A DNA stretch of 64,000 nucleotides. Origin: Mesorhizobium sp. WSM3859. Lineage in GTDB: Bacteria > Pseudomonadota > Alphaproteobacteria > Rhizobiales > Rhizobiaceae. Where the stretch lies: NCBI RefSeq assembly GCF_002295065.1, contig NZ_NSGG01000006.1, positions 1-64,000 of the forward strand. The letters are read 5' to 3'. The notes beneath the pieces were generated by a model. That model saw nothing but the letters and a program-made list of their open reading frames with translations. It had not been told where the DNA came from and did no database searches. Positions 52,835 to 62,509 of this stretch are shown here, one piece after another. Made by a program: the position numbers and the translations under genes. How positions within the stretch are numbered: the first letter of the stretch is position 1; every line of letters starts with the position of its first letter.

Positions 52835-53130
52835 TGGCGAACACGGTCCAGCTAAGCGGGTCGATGCATGATGATGCGGTGCCGGGGTATGCGGTCCCTG
52901 TTCATCGAGCCCTGACCGAGCCGATCCTCCTCGGCGGCGCGCCGCGCGCCATTGCCATCATGAATGGGACGCTCGCCGGCGCCGTCGGGTTGGGGCTGCG
53001 GCTTTGGCTTGCCGGCATCGCGATCTGGGCGATCGGCCATCTTGCCGCCGCATGGGCTGCCAAGCGCGATCCGCTCTTCGTCGATGTCGTGCGCCGGCAT
53101 CTGCGCATCCCGCCGCATCTCACCGTTTGA
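52834..53130 (+). CDS. trbD: TrbD (VirB3 family)
   Basis: 98 residues, ATG at 52834. It has the TrbD/VirB3 pattern: PVHRALTEPILLGGAPRAIA near residue 22, then one or two membrane helices (GTLAGAVGLGLRLWLAGIAI) and a short tail DPLFVDVVRRHLRIP. It is an inner-membrane part of the channel that works with TrbE. The longer open frame upstream belongs to shadows of trbC. Confidence 0.93.
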   Translation: MANTVQLSGSMHDDAVPGYAVPVHRALTEPILLGGAPRAIAIMNGTLAGAVGLGLRLWLAGIAIWAIGHLAAAWAAKRDPLFVDVVRRHLRIPPHLTV

Positions 53131-53143
53131 AGGGTCGCGCCCG

Positions 53144-55642
53144 ATGATGAACCTTGCTGAATACCAGAATCGAAACAGCCGGCTTGCCGACTTCCTGCCT
53201 TGGGCGGCCCTGGTCGGAGAAGGCATCGTCCTCAACAAGGACGGCAGCTTCCAGCGGACCGCGCGTTTTCGCGGTCCCGATCTCGACAGCGCCGTCCCCG
53301 CGGAACTCGTCGCGGTGGCCGGCCGGATCAACAATGCCTTGCGCCGTCTCGGTTCCGGCTGGGCGATCTTCGCCGAGGCGCAACGTCATCCGTCGACCCG
53401 CTATCCCGACAGCCAGTTTCCGGATGCGGCCTCCGCGCTGGTCGACGCCGAGCGCAAGGCGGGCTTTGAGGAGATCGGCGCGCATTTCGAGTCGAGCTAC
53501 TTCCTGACGTTCACCTATCTTGCGCCTCCCGAGGACGCGGCACATGTAGAGAACTGGCTCTACGAAGGGCGCCAGAAAAAAGGCCTTAATGCCCATGAGG
53601 CGCTCACCGGTTTCGCGGACCGCAGCGATCGGATTCTTCGCCTTGTCGAAGCCTTCATGCCGGAGTGCCGCTGGCTCGATGACGCCGAGACGCTGACTTA
53701 TCTGCATGGCTGCGTCTCGACCAATCGCCATCGTGTGCGCGTTCCAGAGACGCCCATGTATCTCGACGCGGTGCTGGCAGATCAGCCGCTGACCGGCGGC
53801 CTCGAGCCGCGGCTCGGCGCATCTCATCTGCGTGTTCTGACGGCCACCGGCTTCCCAACCGCGACGACGCCGGGTCTACTCGATGAACTAAACCGGCTGG
53901 CCTTCCCATACCGCTGGTCGACGCGCGCGATCCTGCTCGACAAGACGGATGCGACCAGGCTTCTCACCAAAATCCGGCGTCAGTGGTTCGCCAAGCGCAA
54001 GTCCATTGCCGCGATCCTGAAGGAGGTGATGACCAACGAGGCATCCGTCCTTGTCGACACCGATGCCGCCAACAAGGCCGCCGACGCCGACCTGGCGCTG
54101 CAGGAACTCGGCGCGGATTATGCCGGCATGGCCTACGTCACCGCGACGGTGACCGTGTGGGATGATGATCCGGCCGCCGCCGATGAAAAACTGCGCCTGG
54201 TTGAGAAGGTCATCCAGGGACGGGACTTCATCGCGATCATCGAAACCATCAACGCCGTCGACGCCTGGCTCGGCAGCCTGCCGGGCCACGTTTACGCGAA
54301 TGTCCGTCAACCACCAATCTCCACTCTCAATCTCGCCCACATCATTCCGCTGTCGGCGGTGTGGGCGGGGCCGGAACGGGACGAGCATCTGGCAGCGCCT
54401 CCCCTGCTGTTCGGCAAGACCGAAGGCTCGACCCCGTTCCGGTTTTCCCTTCACGTCGGCGACGTCGGCCACACGCTGGTCGTCGGGCCGACGGGCGCCG
54501 GCAAGTCCGTGCTCCTCGCGCTGATGGCCATGCAGTTCCGCCGCTATGCCGGCTCGCAGGTCTTCGCCTTCGATTTCGGCGGCTCGATCCGCGCGGCGGC
54601 GCTCGCCATGGGCGGCGACTGGCACGATCTCGGCGGTGACCTCAGCGATGGGGCGAACGACAGCGTCAGCCTGCAGCCTTTCGCTCGCATCCACGACGTT
54701 CCAGAGCGTGCCTGGGCGGCAGACTGGATCGTGGCGCTTCTCACCCGCGAGGGTGTGGCGATCACGCCCGAGGTGAAGGAGCATGTCTGGACGGCGCTCA
54801 CCTCGCTGGCCTCCGCGCCTGTCGGGGAGCGCACGATCACCGGTCTCGTCGTGCTGCTGCAATCGAACGACCTCAAGCAGGCGCTCCGTCCCTACTGTGT
54901 CGGCGGTTCCTACGGCCGGTTGCTCGATGCCGAGCGCGAACGGCTCGGCTCCCCCCCGGTCCAGGCATACGAGACCGAAGGGCTGATCGGAACAGGCGCC
55001 GCGCCGGCGGTCCTTTCCTATCTCTTCCACCGCATCGAGCAACGCCTTGACGGCTCACCAGCCCTGCTCATCATCGACGAAGGCTGGCTTGCGCTGGACG
55101 ATGAGGGTTTTGCCGGCCAGCTGCGGGAATGGCTGAAGACGCTGCGCAAGAAAAATGCCAGCGTCGTCTTCGCAACGCAGTCGCTCAGCGACATCGATGG
55201 CTCGGCGATCGCGCCGGCGATCATCGAGAGCTGCCTGACCCGGGTTCTTTTGCCGAACGAGCGCGCGATCGAGCCGCAGATCACCGCGATATACCGCCGC
55301 TTCGGCCTCAACGACAGGCAGATCGAGATCATCGCGCGGGCAATGCCCAAGCGCGATTACTACTGCCAGTCACGCCGGGGCAACCGGCTGTTCGAGCTCG
55401 GACTGTCGGATGTCGCGCTCGCGCTCTGCGCAGCATCCGCAAGAACCGATCAGGCCGCGATCGCCCGCATCATTGCTGAGCACGGCCGCGACGCCTTCCT
55501 CGCGGCCTGGCTCAGCTATCGCGGGCTCGGCTGGGCGGCCGAGCTCGTCCCCAGCCTGGCCAGTTCCGCCGCCGCGGGCCCAGCATTGACCAGCCCCGCC
55601 TTCACCAGCCCCGCCTTCAGCAGCAAGGAGAAGTCCTCATGA
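53144..55642 (+). CDS. trbE: TrbE, type IV secretion ATPase (VirB4 family)
   Basis: 832 residues from the ATG at 53144, preceded by AAGGG. The N-terminal VirB4 domain runs to ~400. The ATPase follows, with Walker A VVGPTGAGKSVLLALMAMQF (~447), Walker B ALLIIDEGWLAL and the ATQSLSDIDGSAI motif. The C-terminus is a short tandem of TSPAF repeats (PALTSPAFTSPAFSS), probably flexible. It is the largest motor of the system and needed for pilus biogenesis and transfer. Overlaps trbJ by four bases. Confidence 0.95.
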   Translation: MMNLAEYQNRNSRLADFLPWAALVGEGIVLNKDGSFQRTARFRGPDLDSAVPAELVAVAGRINNALRRLGSGWAIFAEAQRHPSTRYPDSQFPDAASALVDAERKAGFEEIGAHFESSYFLTFTYLAPPEDAAHVENWLYEGRQKKGLNAHEALTGFADRSDRILRLVEAFMPECRWLDDAETLTYLHGCVSTNRHRVRVPETPMYLDAVLADQPLTGGLEPRLGASHLRVLTATGFPTATTPGLLDELNRLAFPYRWSTRAILLDKTDATRLLTKIRRQWFAKRKSIAAILKEVMTNEASVLVDTDAANKAADADLALQELGADYAGMAYVTATVTVWDDDPAAADEKLRLVEKVIQGRDFIAIIETINAVDAWLGSLPGHVYANVRQPPISTLNLAHIIPLSAVWAGPERDEHLAAPPLLFGKTEGSTPFRFSLHVGDVGHTLVVGPTGAGKSVLLALMAMQFRRYAGSQVFAFDFGGSIRAAALAMGGDWHDLGGDLSDGANDSVSLQPFARIHDVPERAWAADWIVALLTREGVAITPEVKEHVWTALTSLASAPVGERTITGLVVLLQSNDLKQALRPYCVGGSYGRLLDAERERLGSPPVQAYETEGLIGTGAAPAVLSYLFHRIEQRLDGSPALLIIDEGWLALDDEGFAGQLREWLKTLRKKNASVVFATQSLSDIDGSAIAPAIIESCLTRVLLPNERAIEPQITAIYRRFGLNDRQIEIIARAMPKRDYYCQSRRGNRLFELGLSDVALALCAASARTDQAAIARIIAEHGRDAFLAAWLSYRGLGWAAELVPSLASSAAAGPALTSPAFTSPAFSSKEKSS

Positions 55643-56397
55643 AACTGCATCGTTCCGTTGCCATGCGGTTCGCCGCCGCACTGGCTCTCGCTCCCGTCAG
55701 CCTCGTGCCGATGATGGCGGTCCCGGCGCACGCCTTCATCGTTTTCGATCCATCCAACTATTCGCAAAACGTCCTGACCGCAGCGCGCTCGCTTCAGCAG
55801 ATCACCAACCAGATCACGTCGCTTCAGAACCAGGCGCAGATGCTGATCAACCAGGCCCGCAATCTCGCCAGCCTGCCGTTCTCATCGCTGCAGCAACTCC
55901 AGCAGTCGGTGCAGCGCACCCAGCAGTTGCTCGGCCAGGCGCAGAACATTGCCTATGACGTCCAGCAGATCGATCAGGCCTTCCAGCAGAAATACGGCGC
56001 GGTCGCTCTATCGGCGTCGGATCAGCAACTCGTCACCGACGCGCGCTCGCGCTGGCAAAACACGGTCGGTGGCCTTCAGGACGCCATGCGCGTGCAGGCC
56101 GGCGTCGTCGGCAATATCGACGCCAATCGCTCCGAGATGACGGCGCTGGTCGGCCAAAGCCAGGGCGCGACGGGCGCGCTCCAGGCAACGCAGGCCGGCA
56201 ACCAGCTCCTCGCACTGCAGGCGCAGCAACTTGCCGATCTCACCGCGGTGGTCGCCGCGAACGGCCGGGCGCAGGCGTTGCAGGCCGCCGAGCAGGCCAC
56301 GGCCGCCGACCAGGGCAGGGAGCAGCGCCGCCGTTTCCTGACGCAGGGCGCGGGTTACCAGCCCGGCAACGCGCAGATGTTTTACGGCAAGAACTGA
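55639..56397 (+). CDS. trbJ: TrbJ (VirB5-like)
   Basis: 252 residues. A signal peptide (MKLHRSVAMRFAAALALAPV... to AHAF) is followed by FIVFDPSNYSQNVLTAARSL, then a Gln-rich helical domain (LQNQAQMLINQARNLASLPF) typical of TrbJ. It is a periplasmic/pilus-tip protein for mating-pair formation. The ATG overlaps the trbE stop. Confidence 0.94.
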   Translation: MKLHRSVAMRFAAALALAPVSLVPMMAVPAHAFIVFDPSNYSQNVLTAARSLQQITNQITSLQNQAQMLINQARNLASLPFSSLQQLQQSVQRTQQLLGQAQNIAYDVQQIDQAFQQKYGAVALSASDQQLVTDARSRWQNTVGGLQDAMRVQAGVVGNIDANRSEMTALVGQSQGATGALQATQAGNQLLALQAQQLADLTAVVAANGRAQALQAAEQATAADQGREQRRRFLTQGAGYQPGNAQMFYGKN

Positions 56398-56405
56398 GGC
56401 CTGCG

Positions 56406-56801
56406 ATGGACACCAGGATATTCGCCCGCCTCGCCGCGGTGGTTTTCATTGCAACCTCTGTCGCGGCGGCCTGGATTGCGACGAGGAGCGCCCACAAGCA
56501 GTCCGAGCCCCTCGCGCTGCGCGACCGTACCATCGCACCACGAGATCCGCTCGCGGCCGAATTGCTGCGCTGCTCAGGGATAGGCGAGACCGGCCCCCGC
56601 GATCCCGGCTGTCTGAGGGCGTGGGCTGAAAGCCGGCGCCGGTTTCTGCGCCAGCGTGAAGGGGCCATCACGCCCGCTCCCGCTCAGCCGGCAACGCTCT
56701 TCCCGAACGTGCCGGCATCGGCCGATCCGGACCGGAAAGAAGGGCAGGGGGCGAGCGTCCCGCCAATGCAGGCCGCGGCCTCCGGGCCAAAGGTTCGCTG
56801 A
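56406..56801 (+). CDS. trbK: TrbK-alt, putative entry-exclusion protein
   Basis: 131 residues. One N-terminal membrane helix (residues 7-27, ARLAAVVFIATSVAAAWIAT), then a conserved region with two Cys (ELLRCSGIGETGPRDPGCLR AW pattern) and a disordered Pro/Ala tail. The RCxxxG...DxxCxxAWxExRRRF pattern is that of the alternative TrbK of rhizobial trb operons. Role by analogy: block superfluous entry of the same element. Confidence 0.85.
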   Translation: MDTRIFARLAAVVFIATSVAAAWIATRSAHKQSEPLALRDRTIAPRDPLAAELLRCSGIGETGPRDPGCLRAWAESRRRFLRQREGAITPAPAQPATLFPNVPASADPDRKEGQGASVPPMQAAASGPKVR

Positions 56802-56803
56802 CG

Positions 56804-58171
56804 ATGGGCGGCACCGGCGTCATCGACCATTTCCTCGAGGTCTTCGCGCGCTACATCGACGGCGGCTTCGGCCTGCTTGGCGGCGAGGTGGGCTTCGTCG
56901 CCACAACCCTGATCGTCATCGACGTGACGCTCGCGGCGCTCTTCTGGTCTTGGGGCGCCGATGACGACATCCTGGCGCGCCTGGTCAAGAAGACGCTGTT
57001 CGTCGGCGTCTTCGCCTATCTCATCTCCAACTGGAACAACCTCGCCCGCATCGTCTTCGAAAGCTTCGCCGGCCTGGGCCTGAAGGCATCGGGCACCGGT
57101 TTTGCCATCGATGATCTAATGCGCCCGGGCAAGGTGGCGCAGACCGGGCTCGATGCCGGTCGGCCGCTGCTGGACTCGATCTCCAATCTGATGGGCTACT
57201 GGTCCTTCTTCGAGAATTTCATCCAGATCGCCTGCATGTTCTTCGCCTGGGCGCTGGTGCTGCTCGCCTTCTTCATCCTCGCGGTGCAGCTTTTCGTCAC
57301 GCTGATCGAGTTCAAGCTGACGACGCTTGCCGGTTTTGTGCTGATCCCGTTCGGTCTGTTCGGCAAATCCGCCTTCATGGCCGAGCGCGTGCTCGGCAAC
57401 GTCATTTCGTCCGGCATCAAGGTCTTGGTGCTCGCGGTGGTCATCGGCATCGGCTCGACGCTCTTTTCCGAATTCACCTCCGGGTTCAATGGCAACACGC
57501 CGTCGATCGACGACGCCATGGCGATCGTGCTCGCCGCGCTGTCGCTGCTTGGTCTCGGCATATTCGGCCCGGGCATCGCCAACGGTCTCGTCTCCGGCGG
57601 CCCGCAGCTCGGCGCCGGCGCGGCAGTCGGCGCGGGCCTCGCCGCGGGCGGAATGATCGCGGCAGGGACTGCGGCGGCCGGCGCTGCAGCGGCGGGTGGG
57701 GCAGCCTTCTCACGCGCCGCTGGCACGGCGGCGGGTGGTGGCGCCGCGGCCGCGGGCGGGGCATCCACGGCATACCAGCTCGGCGCGGCCGGAGAGTCCG
57801 GCTTCTCCGGCATGGCGGCCGGATTGCGTGGCGTCGCCGCCGCTGGCGCCCAGGCTGTCGTCTCGCCTCTGAAGCGCGCGGCCAATCATGCCGCTTGCGC
57901 AACGAAGGAGAGCCACCGCGCCGGCACTCGCGCCGCCTTCGAGATGACCGGCGGATCATCCAGCGCCGGCACGATCGGCGGGAATGCCGCGAGCAGCGGC
58001 GGCGGGGCTACTGGCGTGGCGTACCGCGCGGCCGAAAGTCAGCCCGCCTGGGCAATGCGCATGAAGCGCTCGCAACAGATGACCCATGGCGTCCAGGCCG
58101 CCGCTCACGCCGTTCGCAGTGGCGACAGCCATGGCGGCGGCTCCTCGATCAACCTGTCTGAAAGCGACTGA
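56804..58171 (+). CDS. trbL: TrbL (VirB6 family)
   Basis: 455 residues with a hydrophobic N-terminal half containing five to six membrane helices (LIVIDVTLAALFWSWGA, MFFAWALVLLAFFILAVQLF, VLGNVISSGIKVLVLAVVIG, AIVLAALSLLGLGIFG). An Ala/Gly-rich, probably unstructured C-terminal half follows (~270-455). The low-complexity part (SAAAG, AAGGGAAAAGGA types) is common in TrbL and varies between elements. It forms the inner-membrane pore. Confidence 0.94.
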   Translation: MGGTGVIDHFLEVFARYIDGGFGLLGGEVGFVATTLIVIDVTLAALFWSWGADDDILARLVKKTLFVGVFAYLISNWNNLARIVFESFAGLGLKASGTGFAIDDLMRPGKVAQTGLDAGRPLLDSISNLMGYWSFFENFIQIACMFFAWALVLLAFFILAVQLFVTLIEFKLTTLAGFVLIPFGLFGKSAFMAERVLGNVISSGIKVLVLAVVIGIGSTLFSEFTSGFNGNTPSIDDAMAIVLAALSLLGLGIFGPGIANGLVSGGPQLGAGAAVGAGLAAGGMIAAGTAAAGAAAAGGAAFSRAAGTAAGGGAAAAGGASTAYQLGAAGESGFSGMAAGLRGVAAAGAQAVVSPLKRAANHAACATKESHRAGTRAAFEMTGGSSSAGTIGGNAASSGGGATGVAYRAAESQPAWAMRMKRSQQMTHGVQAAAHAVRSGDSHGGGSSINLSESD

Positions 58172-58173
58172 GC

Positions 58174-58857
58174 ATGTTCAAACGACCGTCCACGCACTAC
58201 GGAAAATCCCCCCGACCGGAGACGCCATACCAGCGCGCCGCCCAGGTCTGGGACGAGCGCATCGGCTCCGCCCGCCAGCAGGCCCGCAATTGGCGCTACA
58301 TGGCCTTCGGCTCGCTGGCGCTTGCCGCGGGCGTCTCCGGCGCGCTCGTCTGGCAATCGGCCAGCGGCTCGATCGTCCCCTGGGTGGTACAGGTCGACCG
58401 CCTCGGCCAGGCCCAGGCCGTTGAGCCGGCGACCGCCGATTATCAGCCGAGCGATCCGCAGATCGCTTTCTACCTGGCCCATTTTATCGAACAGGTGAGG
58501 TCTATCCCCGCCGATCCGGTCATCCTGCGGCAGAACTGGCTGCGCGCCTATGATTTCACGACGCAGGGCGGCGCGCTGGCGCTCAACGACTATGCCCGCG
58601 CCAACGACCCGTTCACCAGGATCGGCAAGCAGCAGGTCGCCGTCGAGGTATCGTCGGTCATCCGCGCCTCTCCGGCAAGCTTCCGCATCGCCTGGATCGA
58701 GCGCCGTTACCAGGACGGCTCGCTCGCTTCAACCGAGCGCTGGTCCGCCATCGTCACCATAGTCGTGCAGCCGCCGCGCGACGCCGACACGCTGAGGAAG
58801 AACCCGCTCGGCATTTACATCAACGCCATCAACTGGTCGAAGGAGCTTGGCCAATGA
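58174..58857 (+). CDS. trbF: TrbF (VirB8 family)
   Basis: 227 residues. A short cytoplasmic N-terminus (PETPYQRAAQVWDERIGSAR), one membrane helix (residues ~45-65) and a periplasmic VirB8-type domain with WLRAYDFTTQGGALALNDYA and FRIAWIERRYQDGSL. It is a nucleating protein of the channel. Overlaps trbG by four bases. Confidence 0.94.
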   Translation: MFKRPSTHYGKSPRPETPYQRAAQVWDERIGSARQQARNWRYMAFGSLALAAGVSGALVWQSASGSIVPWVVQVDRLGQAQAVEPATADYQPSDPQIAFYLAHFIEQVRSIPADPVILRQNWLRAYDFTTQGGALALNDYARANDPFTRIGKQQVAVEVSSVIRASPASFRIAWIERRYQDGSLASTERWSAIVTIVVQPPRDADTLRKNPLGIYINAINWSKELGQ

Positions 58858-59990
58858 CGCCCGCACAATGCAAATCCGCCCCCGCGGCGCGCCCGCCCTT
58901 CCTCCGCGCGATGCCTGCCTTGAGCAAGATGGCGTTGCCGGTATTTCTGCTCGGTACTTCGACGCTCGTGGGATGCGCCACCCGGCAGAAGCCGCCGGAG
59001 ATCTCCTATGACGATCCGGTCCCCGCCGTGCGAGCGGTCGATCCCCCGTCGCCCGTCAAGGTGGTGGAGCTTCCAAAGCCATTGCCGCTTCCCGGCCAAT
59101 TGAAGCCGGTAGGCAAGAGCGGGAAGGCAGAGGCGGAGCCAAGCGATCCCGCAGCCCGCGTGAATCTTGCCAACCAGGCTGCGCGCGTCCAGCCCGTCCG
59201 TGACGGCTTCATCAACTCGATGCAGGCCTACCCGTTCGTCGATGGCGCGCTCTACCAGGTCTATGCCTCGCCGGGCCAGATCACCGACATCGCGCTTCAA
59301 GCCGGCGAGCAGCTTGTCGGCTCCGGTCCGGTCGCAGCCGGCGATACCGTGCGCTGGATCATCGGCGATACGGAGAGCGGCTCCGGCGCGACCAAGCAGG
59401 TCCACATCCTGGTGAAGCCGACCCGCGCCGACCTTCTCACCAACCTCGTCATCAATACTGACCGGCGCACCTATCACATGGAACTGCGCTCGATGCCCTC
59501 GACCTATATGGCCTCGGTCTCGTGGCAATATCCGCAGGACCAGCTCGTTGCCCTGCACCGCCAGAACCAACAGGCAGAGGCCGCGCAGCCGGTGTCGACG
59601 GGGATCGACCTGTCCCGCGTCAATTTCCGCTACGAGGTGACCGGAGATCGCGCGCCATGGCGACCGCTGCGCGCTTTCGACGATGGCAGGCAGGTGTTCA
59701 TCGAGTTCCCGAGCGGCATAGGGCAAGGCGAGATGCCGCCGCTCTTCGTGGTGGGACCGCAAGGTGACACCTCAGAGCTGGTGAACTATCGCGTGCGCGG
59801 CAACTACATGATCGTCGATCGGCTGTTTGCCGCCGCCGAGCTGCGCTTCGGCGCCGGTAAGAACCAGATCCGAGTCCGTGTCTCTCGAACGGATGGGCAA
59901 CGCGCCGGCGCATTTTCGTGGATGCGAGGTTCGGGCGAATCCTGGCGTTCCACCAGCGCCCGGGGCGAGGGCGGAGGGCCAGCGTCGTGA
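58854..59990 (+). CDS. trbG: TrbG (VirB9 family), outer-membrane lipoprotein-like
   Basis: 378 residues. The N-terminus has a lipobox-like LLGTSTLVGC at residue ~41, suggesting lipidation. A later in-frame ATG near the hydrophobic part could be the true start. The VirB9 domain follows: QAYPFVDGALYQVYASPGQI, DTVRWIIGDTESG, and the C-terminal FRYEVTGDRAPWRPLRAFDD. It forms the outer-membrane core with TrbI. Overlaps trbI (GTGA). Confidence 0.93.
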   Translation: MTPAQCKSAPAARPPFLRAMPALSKMALPVFLLGTSTLVGCATRQKPPEISYDDPVPAVRAVDPPSPVKVVELPKPLPLPGQLKPVGKSGKAEAEPSDPAARVNLANQAARVQPVRDGFINSMQAYPFVDGALYQVYASPGQITDIALQAGEQLVGSGPVAAGDTVRWIIGDTESGSGATKQVHILVKPTRADLLTNLVINTDRRTYHMELRSMPSTYMASVSWQYPQDQLVALHRQNQQAEAAQPVSTGIDLSRVNFRYEVTGDRAPWRPLRAFDDGRQVFIEFPSGIGQGEMPPLFVVGPQGDTSELVNYRVRGNYMIVDRLFAAAELRFGAGKNQIRVRVSRTDGQRAGAFSWMRGSGESWRSTSARGEGGGPAS

Positions 59991-61261
59991 CGGACAGATT
60001 CGACCCCTTCAGCGATCAAGCCAAGGGCGCGGATAACGGTGCCCGCTCGAAATTCTCGGTCGGTGAGAACGAATGGCCGGATTCGCCAGGCCAGGATGAC
60101 GGCCGGCGCTTGACCCACGAGCCGGGCGCGGGCATGCGGCTGCGCCCCGAGCCGCCGCGCGTGACGCGCCTGTCACGCAAGGTGCTGGCCGGCTTAGGGC
60201 TGGGCGCCAGCCTGGCTGTCGGCGGGGCACTGATCTACGCGCTTCAGAACCGACAGCAGGGCCAAGGCCAGGAACTCTATTCGACGGACAATCGCCAGAC
60301 CCCCGACGGGCTCTCCTCCCTTCCAAAGGACTATGCGGGCGTCCCGAAGCTCGGTCCGCCGCTTCCTGGCGATCTCGGCCGGCCGATCCTCAGCGCACAG
60401 AACGCCGGCCTCGTGGCGTCACCGCAAGCCGTCGGGCCTGATCCGGAGGAGCAACGAAGGCAGCAGGAGCTGGAGGCAGCCAGGACCGCGCGCCTTTTCG
60501 CATCCACCCAAACCCGGCCTGCCAGCGGCCTTGTTGCCGCTGAGACCAGTGCCGACCCCAGGCCTCAGCCCGATCTTGCGAGTCTTGGCCTCGCGCCCCA
60601 GCCCGCGCCGCCGTCGGCGCAGGACCGGCAGCGCGCCTTCCTCGATCAGCCGCCCGATAAGCGCACCGTCTCGCCCGATCGCGTGGAATTGCCGGCGTCG
60701 AAGAACATCCTTCAGGCCGGGGCCGTGATCGCAGCCGCCCTCATGACGGGCATCCGCTCCGACCTGCCAGGCCAGATCACCGCCCAGGTGACGGAGAATG
60801 TCTATGACAGCCCAACTGGACGGATTCTCCTCGTTCCGCAGGGGGCGCGGCTCGTAGGCCGGTACGATAACGGTGTCGGCTTCGGCCAGAGACGCGTCTT
60901 GCTGGTGTGGACCAGGGTGATCTTTCCTGACGGGCGCTCAATCGTCCTGGAACGTGAGCCGGGCGCCGACGCGGAAGGCTATGCCGGTCTGGAGGATGGC
61001 GTGAACTACCATTGGGGAGAGCTGTTCAAGGCGGCGGCGCTCTCCACGGTTCTGAGCATCGGCGCCCAGGCAGGCTCCTCGGGTGAGGACAGTGACATCG
61101 TGCGTGCCCTGCGCCAAGGCGCCTCCGACAGCATCAGCCAGACCGGCCAGCAGATCGTCCAGCGGCAGCTCAACATTGCGCCGACGCTCACCATCCGGCC
61201 TGGTTTTCCAGTGCGCGTGATCGTCACGCGCGATCTCGTGCTCGAACCTTATGGAGGCTGA
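59987..61261 (+). CDS. trbI: TrbI (VirB10 family)
   Basis: 424 residues from the GTG at 59987. A cytoplasmic N-terminus, one membrane helix (LAGLGLGASLAVGGALIYAL, ~67-86), a Pro/Gln-rich linker and the VirB10 beta-barrel domain with GAVIAAALMTGIRSDLPGQI, TGRILLVPQGARLVGRYDNG and GADAEGYAGLEDGVNYHWGE. It spans both membranes and senses ATP energy from the motors. Confidence 0.95.
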   Translation: MTDRFDPFSDQAKGADNGARSKFSVGENEWPDSPGQDDGRRLTHEPGAGMRLRPEPPRVTRLSRKVLAGLGLGASLAVGGALIYALQNRQQGQGQELYSTDNRQTPDGLSSLPKDYAGVPKLGPPLPGDLGRPILSAQNAGLVASPQAVGPDPEEQRRQQELEAARTARLFASTQTRPASGLVAAETSADPRPQPDLASLGLAPQPAPPSAQDRQRAFLDQPPDKRTVSPDRVELPASKNILQAGAVIAAALMTGIRSDLPGQITAQVTENVYDSPTGRILLVPQGARLVGRYDNGVGFGQRRVLLVWTRVIFPDGRSIVLEREPGADAEGYAGLEDGVNYHWGELFKAAALSTVLSIGAQAGSSGEDSDIVRALRQGASDSISQTGQQIVQRQLNIAPTLTIRPGFPVRVIVTRDLVLEPYGG

Positions 61262-61262
61262 A

Positions 61263-61487
61263 ATGGCAAAATTGAAACTCGGGCCGATCGCCGACGACAA
61301 GCCCGTCAAGGTCACGGTGGAGCTGCCGGCCGCATTGCATCGCGACCTGACCGCTTATGCCGAGATCCTCGGTCGCGAGGCGGGACAACGGCCCGCCGAT
61401 CCACCGCGGCTCATCGTTGCAATGCTGGAGCGCTTCATTGCGACGGATCGTGGCTTTGCCAGCGCCAGGCGGTCAGCGAGCGTCTGA
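61263..61487 (+). CDS. DUF2274 protein, end of the trb operon
   Basis: 74 residues, ATG at 61263 with GGAGG nine bases upstream. It carries the DUF2274 pattern MAKLKLGPIADDKPVKVTVE, LPAALHRDLTAYAEIL and a C-terminal helix; the fold resembles a ribbon-helix-helix. It always follows trbI in this ICE family. Probably a small regulator. It ends 11 bases from the convergent lysR stop. Confidence 0.92.
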   Translation: MAKLKLGPIADDKPVKVTVELPAALHRDLTAYAEILGREAGQRPADPPRLIVAMLERFIATDRGFASARRSASV

Positions 61488-61498
61488 CCGTCTCGCCA

Positions 61499-62449
61499 TC
61501 AGTCATGTCTGATCGGCGACCGGTAGCCGGGTTTCAGCCTCCCGTCGACAGGCTCGAGCGGCTTTGGCGAAGCCATGTTCCGTGCGGTCCCCAGCAGCCG
61601 CAGTAGAGCGCGCTTGGGGTTCGAGTCCAGCCACATCGCCTGTATGGACCTGCTGCTGTCCTGGCCTTGCATGGGCTTCCAGACCGCAGACTCTATGGCC
61701 ACTGCTCTGGCGAAGCCTTCGCCCGCCAGGGTCACACCGTGACCGAGCTGGACCTTGAGGATGACCGTCGTTTCGCTGGCGCGGCATATCTGAGGAATGG
61801 GCCCTCCATTGGCAGCGAGATGCTCCAGCAAGGTGAGGTCTCCCTGCGATGGAGTCGAAACCAGCAGACTGGTTCCCGCGAGATCCTGCCAACTCACCGC
61901 AAGCCTGTCCGCGAGCGGATGGCGGCGGGGAAGGAGAACGAACAAGCGCTCATGGGCGAATATCTCGCTTCGGCATGAGGCGGTGTTCTGGAGCCCGTGC
62001 GCAAAGACGATGTCGAGGCGCCGCCGGCGTATCGCCGCCAGGCACTGTTCATGTCCAATGTCCTCGATGGCGACGTTGACGTCCGGATGCAGATGGTGGA
62101 AGCGCTCCACGAGGCGAGCCACGAATGCGCGCCCCGTCTGGGCGCACAATCCGATCCGGATCGTCCTGGCGTCCTGATTGCCGTCATCACCGCCGGCGAG
62201 TGCATCCTGCAAGCCTTCGTAGTGAACCCGCACGCGGTCCGTCCAGGCGCGGCCTGCTTCCGTCAGCCGCACGCCATGGACGTCGCGATCGAACAGCTGC
62301 ATGTTGAGCACCTGCTCAATGGCAACGATGTTGCGGCTGACAGAGGATTCCCGCACCCTGAGAGCTCTTGCCGCCTGCCTGAGGCTGCCATGGTCGACAG
62401 CTGCGAACACATGGTCCAGGCGGTGCAAAGTGTTGCTGGCCTGTCTCAA
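61499..62449 (-). CDS. LysR-family transcriptional regulator of the ICE
   Basis: 316 residues. N-terminal winged HTH (LDHVFAAVDHGSLRQAARAL, RVRESSVSRNIVAIEQVL) and a substrate-binding domain (RTIRIGLCAQTGRAFVARLV, VLLPRRHPLADRLAVSWQDL). LysR genes in this place, next to DUF2274 and on the other strand, are common in trb-type ICEs. The inducer is unknown. It ends almost against the trb operon, so transcription of the two converges. The methyltransferase-like gene lies 60 bases upstream on the same strand. Confidence 0.9.
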   Translation of the reverse strand: MRQASNTLHRLDHVFAAVDHGSLRQAARALRVRESSVSRNIVAIEQVLNMQLFDRDVHGVRLTEAGRAWTDRVRVHYEGLQDALAGGDDGNQDARTIRIGLCAQTGRAFVARLVERFHHLHPDVNVAIEDIGHEQCLAAIRRRRLDIVFAHGLQNTASCRSEIFAHERLFVLLPRRHPLADRLAVSWQDLAGTSLLVSTPSQGDLTLLEHLAANGGPIPQICRASETTVILKVQLGHGVTLAGEGFARAVAIESAVWKPMQGQDSSRSIQAMWLDSNPKRALLRLLGTARNMASPKPLEPVDGRLKPGYRSPIRHD

Positions 62450-62509
62450 GACTCGGACGTCTCGCTGACAGAGCTTGTTTGGGCCAACCGGCTCGACGCT
62501 GCGGCAGCG